Made by a program: the position numbers and the translations under genes. Source: Paragonimus westermani (taxonomy: Eukaryota; Platyhelminthes; Trematoda; Plagiorchiida; Troglotrematidae). From it: a stretch of 64,000 nucleotides of DNA. Below, one piece after another: positions 12,590 to 23,070 of the stretch (position 1 is its first letter; each line of letters opens with the position of its first letter). The notes beneath the pieces were generated by a model that saw only the letters and a list, made by a program, of their open reading frames with translations, was not told the origin of the DNA and did not search any database. The stretch lies in the NCBI GenBank assembly GCA_008508345.1, contig QNGE01001026.1, positions 62,001-126,000 of the forward strand, written 5' to 3'.

Positions 12590-12910
12590 CCATGTGGAGA
12601 AAAAATTTTCAACAACCGTGGGTGTAGGACAGTTTTGGAGGTCAAAATTCCCCTCGACTGACCCTGCCGCGCCTCCCTCGTGACCCCGTCCAACTACACG
12701 CTTGTCTTCCTTATCCCCACAACACATGTCTAAAAGTACTAATTCCTCCAGCCCGCCTCCCCCAGTCATTGGATCCCAGTTACCCGCCCCACACATATTG
12801 TTATCTGTCAGTCTCACTCTCCCTAACCCCTGTGAATACGGTTCGCCATTGAACTGTCACCAGCCCATCGGTCTGCCCGAAGCCCGGGTATTTAGACACA
12901 CATCAGACTG
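12590..12910. other. GC-rich patch with open frames on both strands
   Basis: This stretch is clearly richer in C on the plus strand than its AT-rich surroundings (runs of CCCC, CCCGCC). Both strands are open. The minus strand gives MTGGGGLEELVLLDMCCG and VVGRGHEGGAAGSVEGNF with in-frame TAG/TGA far apart. The plus strand gives SKSTNSSSPPPPVIGSQ and NCHQPIGLPEARVFRHTSD. Openness on both strands is expected of GC-rich sequence, so neither frame is assigned. It could be an exon of low complexity or a GC-rich promoter region. Confidence 0.35.
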
Positions 12911-14127
12911 ATCTGATCGCATTTGGTCGGTTCGTCATTGTCTGTCGGTCGTTTGTGCTTGTACTTGACATGCCCATTGGACCCTTGACGGCCTAATTGC
13001 GGCCATACATTGTGTTTTATCCCACGAACGCAAACAAATTGATGTGTTCTTGTAACTGATTATATTATTTATGTCAGCAGTACCACGTTTCTGGTTTCGA
13101 TATTTGACGTTCGTCGGAAGAAAGTACAGTGGGCGTTGAGAGATATTTGTTTGGGAAATTTGGCCGGACTCCGCTGGATAGTCTGCTCATACAGAAGCGT
13201 TCCGTTAACTATCAAGCATGTTCACCGAAGATCGGCTTTCCTAAAAGTGAAAACTTAAAAGCGATTTTCAAGACAGCTGTCTGACTTCTGATGGCTTGTT
13301 AGCTATATAGACAATCTGCATGTATTAATACAGGATCAGTTATTTTGTCCACTGCTAAACTAAAGACATCAAAGAGTCAGGAAGGGATTGTCAAGCGATT
13401 GATACTAGTGTAATCGTCGGTTGAAAAGAACTTAGTACTCTTTGGCTTAATCATTTTCTTTAAACGGCAATGAGCCCCTCATCACTGCTTCTGCCTATGA
13501 GTAACCGCAATGTAAACTTGGTTTGCTTCTCTTGCTTCACAATTCAAGGCCTTCCGTCTGTTTACATGTTAGAGCTTTCAGAAGAGTATTTTTAGGACTC
13601 CATTTACGCGAAAGGTCTGGGGTTCCCCTATCCAAGAAGGTAACACGTTTGGGAGATATCCTAATCAAACATGGAAAAATTGTTGGTGGGTAGGGCGACT
13701 AACCTAACATTTTACGTGTCTGAATCTAAACCAGGCAAAGGACATGATTCAGCTAGGTGCGTTGTCTGAACAGTCCAACTGGTTTTTCATGAGATGCAAG
13801 CGATCTACCAATTCCCCATTTCAAGCTAAGCCATGCCATGTCTCGACTTAAGGGTAACTTTGGACATCGAATTGAGCCCAGTGTGTACGGCGCGTACACA
13901 ATGGTTCCATACGTATCATGCAAAGATCCCTAAGCTTCATACTGTGACAAACCAACAGACAGTATTAGATAGCAGATATTCATAGCAAGAGTATGGTAAT
14001 TAATATCCGGCTTTTATGCTGATCACTTATCAAACATACTGTTGAGAAATGTTTTCGGCATATGTGTGAAGGGCAGCGGAGAAATAAAATTGATAAAGGG
14101 AATGAACAGATAAAGAAAACCACTCAC

Positions 14128-14236
14128 TTTGACTGAGCAACCACAGGATGAATCGAAAAGAGTCAGGTTTTGTTTGTTCACTCAAAGTGACGATATGTTG
14201 AGTCAACTGGGATTTCGGATTATCCGAAAGCTCGAG
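14128..14236 (-). CDS. Coding exon with strong splice signals
   Basis: A 109-bp minus-strand exon with one of the best acceptors in the window (long T tract then TTTATTTACAG) and a consensus donor TCAAA|GTGAGT; phase 0 in, phase 1 out. It encodes LELSDNPKSQLTQHIVTLSE followed by QTKPDSFRFILWLLSQ, a helical peptide. Codon composition and splice signals make it a real exon with good likelihood. No partner exon could be joined and no family was recognised. Confidence 0.68.
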
Positions 14237-15445
14237 CTGTAAATAAAAAAACAAAACCTAAATAGGCTGGATGAGACTCGCGTGATTATGGCAACTGTTT
14301 TCAACCGTAAAACGAAAATTATTCATTCCGTTACCTTTTTTTGAGTGGTGAGGCAAATTGAGTCAATAACACGCTTCATGTGCCCTGAGAGGTAGGTTGT
14401 GAAAAACAGACAGTAGGGCGACTTACAGTGTTTCACACATACCTCAATAATATAAATTCTGATTCATTAAATCTTTACTTATAGGTACAGAATGTAACAG
14501 CCGATCTCGTGGTAATAGCTATCGTTCGGAGGAAGTCGGTACTACCATGCCAGTGTGTGTTCATACAATCACGAAACAGCCTGAATTTTACAGGTTCAGA
14601 CGGTGCTGCTGTGACCGTTCTGTTCAGTCATGTCCTGTCAAAACTACGAATCAATTCTTCAGCACGCAACCACATGGAATAAGCATGTTTCACATCAACT
14701 TATAGTTCATGAGTAGCAGTGCTTACATAAGAAACTGCTGAACCGGTGAATTATTCTATAGTGAACTGGTTTGACATCACGACGACCGGAAAACACTTCT
14801 TATATCCTTATATACACTTTTTGGTTGATATTCTAAGCAACGCAAAATCAGTTAATATTGAGCAGCAAACAGTCATTACATAGACTTCAAACTTGTGCAT
14901 ATTTAATGCGACGGAATAAATCATATTGCAGCAAATTAACCATTCATATCACTATGCCCAAAGTATTCACTGGAACGTCAACGTTGCAGAAGGTCGTTCT
15001 CGGCCAGGTTGTTCGGACTTATGCGGTTAGAAAAGATTTGTTCATTTATATGGAAAACTAAGACGTGTTGATGAGAGAGTATGACAGATTTGGAAAATGC
15101 GTAGGCGCTGTGGGTTACATGCATAGCTTCAGTTGATTCACTCCATTTTTTTTTTACCGAGGAATAGTCCTTTGAGTTCAGTGATACTGAGGCCATGTCC
15201 TTGTTTAAAGGGAACGACACCAAACGAATCATCGATAGTTGTCGGGGTATTACTCTGCTTAGAATGTCGTACTAATGGAAGATGTGGTGCCTGAGCCATG
15301 TCTGTCTGTAATGTTTAAGATGCATCCTTGGTGTTCCGTTTTCCAACACTGCCCCGAACAATGAGATGCATTACCAAGAAGATACGTATGGAATGAAACG
15401 ATGATACTCAACCCATTTAATTGGCTAACACACGTCCGTTGGACA

Positions 15446-15889
15446 TCAGTGGGACGGATCTCCGAATGGATACTGTTCGGGCAGCTTACAGCGGATGAGC
15501 AAACTGCTGGTGTTCAAAAGCGGTGATACCACGATTTTATCCAAGTAAATCTTTGGCGCTGTAATACTGATCTTAGATCGTGGGAAGGCTTGATCTTGAA
15601 CCGGATCATCTGGAGCAGTACAATTCGGACAGGCGCCCGGAGATTCTACGAGCCACACTCAACGGAACTGTATATGTTACTGGTCATGGAGAAACGACCA
15701 TCTGGTGCTGTACTGAACGCGACCGTGTGTGTTAGGCGTCTCGGATTTTTCATCATAAAAGTGCTTCCAACACACTGTCAAGGAAAGGACGACGATGTTG
15801 GACGGATGAACCACCATGACGTTCACTGTCAAGCCTTCTACCTTTATTTCTTCGGGTTTACTTTCGATACTTGGTCTCAGTGGGACCAC
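15446..15889 (-). CDS. Coding-like region with a frame break
   Basis: Two minus-strand open frames follow each other. 15889-15677 encodes PSIESKPEEIKVEGLTVNVM, VVHPSNIVVLSLTVCWKHFY and GRVQYSTRWSFLHDQ, ending at TAA. After a frame change, 15658-15446 encodes ESPGACPNCTAPDDPVQDQA and KIYLDKIVVSPLLNTSSLLI. The CPNC pair is notable. There is no clear intron between them, so a frameshifted (pseudogene or element-derived) sequence is possible. The plus strand is also open here (15590-15898), which lowers certainty about the coding strand. Confidence 0.38.
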
Positions 15890-16499
15890 ATGAGGTAAAT
15901 GTTAATTACAGATGTTCTGTGGCTTTAGTCAACGTGGGAAGCTATTTTGGAGACGAATGGCACCAAACGTGTGATTTATAAATGAGACACGTGACAAGCA
16001 CGTGATAAGGTGCTACTTTCCTCCTTGTATTTCACACGTTAGTCGGTTCCAGGTGGGTTACTTATCAATGGTTTTGAGACGTGCAGGATATGCACGATTT
16101 GTCCTGGCATGTCAAACCTGGTATCTCAGACTTCGATTACGATTGGACCTGTTGCCAATAGCAGATATATCTTAAATGATCGGGAGTACGCGTAGGACAT
16201 CACGAGATCTGTACGCTCTGTCGGTTAATTGTGACTCAGCAGTGTTTGAGCTATTTTTCACTGCTCATTTTCAGATCCACTTCAAAAGATGTTCACTGAT
16301 CCTGACTGTTTTTCGCTTGGTGGATTTCCCGTCTCTTTTTACTGGCAATGATAGACGGAAATACACACAAAAAGACAAGAACTCGTCGAGAAACTACTAG
16401 TAAGATGTGATATTTGTTCCAGCCGGCTTCTGAATGAAAAGCCGTACATATAGCATAGTAGTTCTTGGTTAAGTAGCTTGCCTAATAGCGAATGAACAG

Positions 16500-16550
16500 T
16501 TCATTAGGAGATGAAAAATAGCGAAAACGGGCTCGTCCATCGCTGACGTG
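16500..16550 (+). repeat. Short repeat related to 17806-17852
   Basis: The block containing GATGAAAAATAGCGAAAACG then GGCTCGTCCATCGCTGAC resembles the block at 17814-17850 (GATGAATAACCGAAAACGAG, CTTGTTCGCTGC). Both keep the order GATGA, GCGAAAA/CCGAAAA and a CTCGT/CTTGT-CGCTG tail. They are probably diverged copies of one element terminus, possibly the hammerhead-bearing terminal repeat of Penelope-like elements; that link is inference. Confidence 0.4.
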
Positions 16551-16639
16551 GTTTTATCTTAGTATTTCTCATCTTCACAGAATTAACTAAAAAATTACCC
16601 CAGATACCAGGAATTTTCACGTTTGTTCCCAATATTGAT

Positions 16640-16870
16640 CTAGTGCGCCTGACTTGTATATAGGTTGGACAACATTTCCAATGGTTGCTCCTTTCGTATT
16701 CTCAAGGACTTTTTCAACGAGCTCTTTTCAAAAGAAGCATTATGTTCGGGTTTCGTCCTTATTATAGCCTGCCGGTAGTGCATAACCTTGGAACGACCAA
16801 GACTTGAACTTCAGTCAAGCATCCTAGAGACAGTCGTGTAAACCATCACTTCAGTGACCCCACATTAGAA
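16640..16870 (-). repeat. tRNA-headed SINE-like repeat, copy 1
   Basis: On the minus strand the head (about 16870-16795) reads TCACTGAAGTGATGGTTTAC, then a B-box-like AGTTCAAGTCTTG, then GGTCGTTCCAAGGTTATGCA. The body shares TGCTTCTTTT and a tail with the minus-strand copy at 56547-56685 (aligned blocks CCAAGG.TATGCACTAC, ATAATGAGGACGAAAC-like, AATGCTTCTTTT). The internal promoter box, orientation and shared body are what is expected of a tRNA-derived SINE. Neither copy is intact; this one is the more diverged from the other. Confidence 0.55.
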
Positions 16871-17069
16871 GAAATCAAATTTTCATATACGAATGCCCCA
16901 AACTTGTTTGTGAATTAACTTCAGTTTGCCCGATATCTTGAGGAGAGACGCCGAAACTGTTCTGTCGAATCCAGGTAGTAACCCTCCGTCTGAGACTTTG
17001 CTCCAAGCTAGCCAAGCGGTAGTTTGATTACCGATAAGCAATAGAGCGTTTTAATCGGGATACATCAGA

Positions 17070-17140
17070 TACTACTCCAAATTGGTTGCAGTTTTCGCAT
17101 TTCTGTAGACTTTCCAGCCAGACCGTTCAAGATATCAGTA
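17070..17140 (-). repeat. Fragment of the same SINE-like family
   Basis: Plus-strand text GCAGTTTTCGCATTTCTGTA followed by GACTTTCCAGCCAGACC matches the block at 56578-56617 (GCAGCGTTCGCATTCAGATA, GACTTTCCAGCCAGCC). It is a second, truncated fragment of the repeat family found at 16640-16870 and 56547-56765. Confidence 0.5.
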
Positions 17141-17616
17141 CCATACGCAAAACAGCTGGATAAATTTCTTCAAGGAAAAGCGAAAGTTGCAATCACATTA
17201 GAGTGATGTTCAGCTTATAGCGCCCGAAACCTCCCGCTGATTTCAACGAGTCAGATAACCATCTTACTTTATGATAGAGGGTCAAATTTAGTTTCTGCCT
17301 TAACACAAACTCCCAGAAAATGTGTATTCTCTTAACCACAATTTCCTGATAATTGGAGCTTTAACACTATATATGTCTGGTATGCATCAACGAATGATAA
17401 CCTGCACCTTCGTTCATCTCCTTGAGAGTGGTCTACATTTTTAGATATGCACGAACTAATTTTGTCAGGACATTTCGCACATCCACGGCCATTTTGATTC
17501 CACTGAACCTATGGTCCACATGGTTATTAAAAGACAGCCTTAATCGATTCACCTGCTATTTAAACAGGTTTTTTGCGAGTAGAAGCTTCGTGGGGACCCC
17601 ATACCAGTTACACCTT

Positions 17617-17617
<1 letters not shown>

Positions 17618-17655
<38 letters not shown>

Positions 17656-17658
17656 NTA
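17618..17658. repeat. (TA)n microsatellite with an undetermined base
   Basis: About 20 TA units interrupted by an N at 17656, the only ambiguous base in the window. Tract length is probably unreliable in the assembly. Confidence 0.95.
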
Positions 17659-17799
17659 TGGTTCCAGTTACGTCATAATGGTGACATAATCGTATCAAAA
17701 GGTCGTCTCCGTGTATGCCTATGACGTGTCTGACCTCACTTGAACTTGCCATTTGTTTTGTTCGCTTTGTCATGACAAATCTGTTTCATATAAATGTTA

Positions 17800-17860
17800 T
17801 GTCTTTGGCCTGATGATGAATAACCGAAAACGAGCTTGTTCGCTGCATCATTTTTCTGAT
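17800..17860 (+). repeat. Element terminus with hammerhead-like core
   Basis: The sequence CCTGATGATGAATAACCGAA then AACGAGCTTGTTCGC keeps the order CTGATGA ... CGAAA that defines the conserved core of hammerhead ribozymes. Such ribozymes are known in the terminal repeats of Penelope-like elements. Stem II would be only a few weak pairs and the cleavage site is unclear, so activity is doubtful. A GIY-YIG relic lies 430 bp downstream on the same strand. Confidence 0.35.
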
Positions 17861-17879
17861 GAGTACTTTGGGGATTTTT

Positions 17880-17960
17880 AACCATATATATGTATCTATG
17901 CGGGCACATGTACGTATATATGTTTGTACGTCCACATATATATGTGCATCTATATGTTTA
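17880..17960. repeat. Alternating ATATAT/GTAC-rich tract
   Basis: Repeated short motifs CATATATATG, TGTACGTATATATG and CACATATATATGTG make a locally self-complementary AT-rich stretch. No gene. Confidence 0.6.
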
Positions 17961-18259
17961 ACTGTTTAAAATGTCTGCAGCTCGGATGATATTACTATTA
18001 ATTGTAAAAGACGACCACCGAGTGGTGGGTAGTTATTGTGACGTTTCAAGTCCACAGTTGGATTCGTTGTTTAAAAAAATGATGGAAAAAACACACATCG
18101 ATTACCGGCTTGACAGCATGTATGTCTATCTATGGCTCGCGTGCACCAGAACCCTACTGACAGTTCCTTCTAGCTACAACAGAGATAACACCATCAACTT
18201 GCCTACACAAACAGAATCCTGAGAGCAAACCGTGGGAAAATCTGGGGTGAAAATCGCCC

Positions 18260-18573
18260 ATTTGAAGCGCATGAAAAAGTGGGTGTAATATATTTTAATG
18301 TCTGCCAAAACTGCGACCAAGCCTACGTTGTTGAAATTGGTAGACATTTGAAGACACGTTTACACAGACAGCAATTAAATGTTCAGATCAGAAATCACAC
18401 TTTTCGCAACAAGGCACAACCATGAGTCACGAGATCCAACTTGCGGGTACCAAGGTGATTGGATTAACAAATAAGACACAAGAGAGACTAGTCATAGTAG
18501 TGTAGTGGTAGTAGTTTCAACAAACACATCAACATCGACACTCATTACAGCCCATTGGTCGCACAAGTATAGT
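18260..18573 (+). mobile_element. Penelope-like element relic, GIY-YIG endonuclease end
   Basis: Plus-strand frame from 18279 reads VGVIYFNVCQNCDQAYVVEI then GRHLKTRLHRQQLNVQIRNH. This aligns by eye with the GIY-YIG module of Penelope-like elements ('GVVY.I.C..C...YVGET.R.L..R...H'): the first strand, a C-x2-C pair, the second Tyr-Val and the helix Arg are visible. After a frame change comes SHEIQLAGTKVIGLTNKTQE RL, equivalent to the 'H...W..T.VI......' tail, and after another change FNKHINIDTHYSPLVAQV, equivalent to the terminal 'INRHI.L...Y' block. Stops and frame changes show it is dead. The reverse transcriptase that should precede it is not recognisable. Confidence 0.7.
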
Positions 18574-18579
18574 GACAAA

Positions 18580-19120
18580 CCAGCAGTAGACAGAAAGACA
18601 GGCTGGCGAGACGGTAACCGATGCGTAATTCTTCTACCACCACTTTAAATGACAGCGAATCACAATAACTGCCCATCACTCGGTGTTTGCCATTTACACT
18701 CACTTTTACCCGGGTCAAAATTAATCAGTGTACACACAAAATAAAGACAGTTCTTTCACTTTTCAAACGAGAATGTCAAAGTACATGTGGTTAAACAAAT
18801 ATTCTAATTTTTCTCTAAGCGGCAAGTTTGTGAACAGCAGTGTGACATGTGTTGAACTTATTATACTGAACATATAGCTAGAGGTCGAAAATCAAATATA
18901 TCTCACATGTCCGATAACGTTATTGTTGGTAGGATCGGTAAGTTGGATTGTAATATTATGGATTTCGGTTGGATAGATTTGCCTAAATTTCGATGCACGA
19001 ATGCACTTACATGTGTGTTGTACACAGGAAGACACAGTGATTCGAAGATCATCGGCTTTCAACCACTAACTAAGCCGTGATAATGTAGCAAACAGCTGCA
19101 ACAAAAGTGCTCAAGAACTT
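18580..19120. other. No gene seen
   Basis: No exon or repeat recognised; may contain the eroded terminal repeat of the upstream Penelope-like relic. Confidence 0.3.
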
Positions 19121-19123
19121 TAC

Positions 19124-19212
19124 AAAATTGCTTGGAATTCCGCATCTTAGTCTACATGGAATACCACCATTCTGTCCGAGCAGACCGGTACTATGTGTAG
19201 CACACCGTGTCG
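19124..19212 (-). CDS. Coding exon, Cys/Gly-rich peptide
   Basis: An 89-bp minus-strand exon with acceptor GATTCCTTTTCAG and donor AATTTT|GTAAAG, phase 1 in, phase 0 out. It encodes TRCATHSTGLLGQNGGIPCR then LRCGIPSNF. Three cysteines and glycine pairs suggest an extracellular or metal-binding loop, but no family was recognised. The open frame continues past both borders, so limits rest on the splice signals. Confidence 0.52.
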
Positions 19213-20274
19213 CTGAAAAGGAATCGGAGTCATTACGATGTTCGTAGCCGGTCGTGACGGTCAAGTGCTCCTAATGGGCCACTCTAGCTGTGGTTGTCGT
19301 AAATCGTAATTGAAAATATGATTATGTGAAGAGTTAATACAGTCACAGAAACCCTGCATTCTAAACCGCCTTCGCAAGATGACTTGTTTACCAAATTTAC
19401 CAGTGTCATGTTTCTTAAAATATTTAGTGCAACCAGAACCTATCAGTAGATTTTACTTGCAGAAGAATCATGGAAACTGTTTATTACCAAGAGAGCTGTG
19501 CAAACGTAAATGTCTATCGATCGGTCTAGAGTTAACTCTCCTAACTCTCAACAATCAGTGGAGGCTATGTTAGCTAGAATCGATGTATGTTCTGAACACA
19601 CACCAATCCGAACTAAGTCAACAAATACAGTACATTGTGACGCATACTGAAGAATGAGCGTTACGTCTGAAAGTAAAATCCTGTAATTCTATTCGATCAT
19701 TGCTGCAGTTTTGGGGTTTCATCGTTGAGAAATGGAAACGTCTTTCACATCAGACGAGCATTCCCATTTTTCTCGAACTGCTTGCTCACTGGAAATAGTT
19801 ACAGTGTGCACATTATTGGAAGGGATTGATCATTGTCCAAAATTACTGTAGAAGTAATCTCTAGTGTGCCAAAGAAACTCTACGGCGGTGACGGTTAAGT
19901 TGGCCTATGAGCTGCTCTTGAAAGTTTTCGATCCATCATCAGAGATGATCGTAGTTTCATGTACGTTCAAATATGCTGCCATTACGATGACTTTATGCAA
20001 TCTCCCCTAAGGTTCTGAGGAGGCGATGACGCAGTGAGATTAATTTTTATTAGTTGTAGTGCAAAGTTGTACTCAGCTGGCGAGGTAAGCCTAGAACATT
20101 AATTTTCGGTTCAGAAGGCATATGAGGTGCCTTACGTTCGTCATTACACAATGTTTGCTGCCTGCAAATCTCTGCTGTCTATCTTCAGGTCCTAAAGGAG
20201 GTTCTAGTTTGACATAGCTGAATGACTGCACAAACAGGCAATTATGACAAGGCAAAAATACAAGAAATCAACTC

Positions 20275-20469
20275 CTAAAATGAATCAGGCCGACGCACTT
20301 CTAGACTGATATGCGAACACTCAGTCAAGAAGGTGAAGCCCCGGATGATAATGGTAACGTCAGCAGATGTTGTCAGACAATTCACTCTCGCGGCGGATAC
20401 AATCCCCTTCTTCCCCCTTCTCTTAGTCATCCACACCATCAGTAGCAGCAGTATACCAGTGGCTAACAT
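20275..20469 (-). CDS. Open frame with a membrane anchor-like segment
   Basis: From an ATG at 20469 the minus strand reads MLATGILLLLMVWMTKRRGK K: a 13-residue hydrophobic run followed by a strongly basic cluster, the layout of a transmembrane helix with cytosolic positive residues. It then continues with ADVTIIIRGFTFLTECSHIS and may leave at a GTGCGT donor or end at TAG (20275). A strong donor-like GATGG|GTAAGT lies just upstream of the ATG on the same strand, so the frame might instead sit within an intron. Confidence 0.35.
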   Translation of the reverse strand: MLATGILLLLMVWMTKRRGKKGIVSAARVNCLTTSADVTIIIRGFTFLTECSHISLEVRRPDSF

Positions 20470-21663
20470 TGCTACTTACCCATCATGCAATCAAAAGGAA
20501 TGAAAACATGTGAGCACTAATCTATACCCCACATAAATAGATGAAATGAGGTTTAATGCAATGCATGCAACGCTAAGGTATTAACTAGCATGGTAAGGGC
20601 AACGACCAATAATCCATCTTCTCATATCCTTCTCAGCGGGCTGGTGATCAAAAGGTCAGACTTCCCATTTCGGTAAAACCCACTTTCAGTATTCATAAGT
20701 AGGACCTGGTGTGCGGAGGAAAAGAGATTGTAAATTTCCAGTCCTTCACGTGATTGTTTTCTACAGGGATAGGAAATTCTGTACATCAGGTGGTGAAGCC
20801 CTTAAGTTAAGTTTGCGCCGAAAGAATTGGGATTCTCCCAAATGACTCTAAAATGTGATTAAGGTGGTTTAAAAATTCACTAGTTTGATTGGTGCCACTT
20901 ACAGACAGCTTGTTTGTAGATCAGCTGAGACGACCCCGTAAAACGTCATCCTGTATTTTAATTACAAATTACTTACTGCCGTACTTCATAGATCATTTTA
21001 ATGATATAAAAAACATCCTTCTTCGGAAAATTCATCCTGGGAATATTGTAATTTAAATTCTTTCAAGCTATCCAGGAGAATATTAAACGTTCGGTTGTTT
21101 AAGAACTGTATCATTTCGATTACATCTGCGGTAGTGAGAATGATGCGGTCGGTAAGCTTAAAAGCACGTACTCAGTTTTCTACGTAATATCCTTTCAGAT
21201 CTGGGCAACATGGTTCACAAACTATGGGTCTAAAATTCTATGACAAAATTTATAACTGGTTCGCAACATAGCCTAATATGCCTGTATCATCTAGTATCAA
21301 CGCCTTAGTTGTCTTTGATCAACGCTAGCAAGACACTGTTGAGTGAATTCAATTTGCGGATAACAACTGAATATAGCAGGGTAAAAAAAAATTAGACGCC
21401 CTAACATCGTGTCAGGTGTATGAGTGATTAAAATTTAAGTCTGGGAATAACACCAACCATACCGGGCAATACTTGTTTATGAAGGCTTCATCAGATAGTG
21501 TGCTACTATGGCTGTGGCCCTAAGATAGAGTCCATTCCGCAACCATTGTCATCATGCTAACATTAAACAACTTCTCTTTTGTCGTTATTGGTCACAAACC
21601 CCTCGTCCGAAAGTTGAGAGTGAATTTTACCACGAACTGCCACAGCAACATCCCAGTACATAC

Positions 21664-23070
21664 CTGGGATAAGGTTCTCATTATATAATTTTGAATTTAT
21701 GTCTGGTTTACAAACAAACGTGTGGCGGTTCTGAACACGCTGGAGAGACAGCAGGTAAGTGTTTCTAGCTGCACATAATGGCAGACGTTTGAACAGGGAG
21801 AAGACAATTTGCTCGAATTGTCTGGAATTCGTGTAACAAGCTGAAATCATACTGGGAATGCTGCCAGCCTTCTGGTTTGAAATTGCTAACGTAGATTCCC
21901 CGGTAAAACAATGCAGCCGAATAGATGGAATCAACAACGCTAATTTTTCATCTTCTTTCCTCAACTATGAGTCCGCTGAAGCATGGAAAATGGTTACAAT
22001 TACGTCACTTTTTAAACATGAGAGCGGAAATTGGCGGACGAATCATCAGGGCTTGCCGGATGAGTCTGTTGTAGGTAAGGCAGAAGGTCTGAAATGTCGC
22101 ACCAAGGCGCACGGTGGCTGCTGTCAGAAAAGACAGTGCGGTACAGACCTGCTGATCAATCGTGACCTTTGGACCCAGGTCGCTGACCCAGGAATATTCA
22201 CTGACATAACCTATGTGGTCATTCCTAAGGCCTCTAGCAGGGTTTACCACTGTCTTTTGCCAAGTTAACGGCATAGCTACGAACTTGTCGAACAGTGGGT
22301 AGGTAGTCATCTCGACGAAAGATGGGTCACTGTAAACATCAGTGTTTTGCAAAGGTCCCTGGTAGTTGATTCTACATAGTTTGGAATTACTCAACACAGC
22401 CTGATTCCCACTTCTGTTTTACGCTTACGGTAAGAATCTGACAAACTACGAACTGTTCGACAACACTATCGGAAAACGTGAACTATTCTACTCAGCGGAC
22501 TATAGAGGATGACATAAGACTAAACGTGAACAAACACTCATCTTGAAAACTGTAAAATGTTGATAACAAAGAATTAACCGTTTCCGCAGGCGAATCAGAT
22601 CTCATGGCTCTGGGAGCAGACAAAATGTTTCAACCTAAATATTACGCAATTGTTGTTAAAAACAGCCCAGATGACATTGAAACGTTGGTTAAAAATTCGT
22701 AGAGACTTCCACTTCTTACGGTTTTATCACCGTTATAATAAAAACGGTTTGCAACTTGTTGGAGGTACTCAAACTACCACTCGATGTGTCAGGGGGCCCT
22801 GGAAAATTCATTCAAATGAGAGACCGACAACGTCTGGCTGAACCTCCGTAGTTTACGCACAAATTTATTCACTAACAGATCGGCCATTAGACAAGACTGG
22901 ACGTCCATGAGGCCATTCACTGAAAATGGGTGATGCAATTATCAACTCTTCTTTAGGGTTAGTGACTACTTGTGTTAGCTCATTGTTCAACCTTATATTC
23001 AGAGCCGAACCAGTCTGAATTATGAAACCTTGTCCAATCGTCACGTACTTAACAGACAACCTTGACCAGT
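21664..23070 (-). CDS. Three phase-matched exons of a larger unrecognised protein
   Basis: Exon A, 23070-22877 (194 bp, acceptor TTAAAGCAG, donor CGATCT|GTTAGT), encodes WSRLSVKYVTIGQGFIIQTG and NPKEELIIASPIFSEWPHGR. Exon B, 22400-22009 (392 bp, acceptor GGGAATCAG, donor AAAAA|GTGACG), encodes RINYQGPLQNTDVYSDPSFV, ARGLRNDHIGYVSEYSWVSD and LIRQALMIRPPISALMF. Exon C, 21959-21664 (296 bp, donor CCCAG|GTATGT), encodes KEDEKLALLIPSIRLHCFTG and FEQIVFSLFKRLPLCAARNT. Phases agree (1-0, 0-2, 2-1) and the B/C intron is only 49 bp. The protein looks beta-rich, with few Lys clusters or membrane segments. It continues beyond both ends. No family could be named. Confidence 0.72.

Noticed and set aside
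17422..17724. 100-codon plus-strand frame
   Set aside because: Runs through the (TA)n tract and an undetermined base; the coding appearance is an artefact of the repeat.
17971..18222. Plus-strand frame before the GIY-YIG relic
   Set aside because: Could be eroded Penelope-like sequence, but no polymerase motif could be read, so it is not annotated as coding.
19020..19080. tRNA-like text on the minus strand (TTAGTTAGTGGTTGAAAGCC)
   Set aside because: A- and B-box-like pieces are too close together for a tRNA; no cloverleaf.
21858..22268. 136-codon plus-strand frame
   Set aside because: Lies opposite to two minus-strand exons with good splice sites and phase agreement; treated as a shadow.
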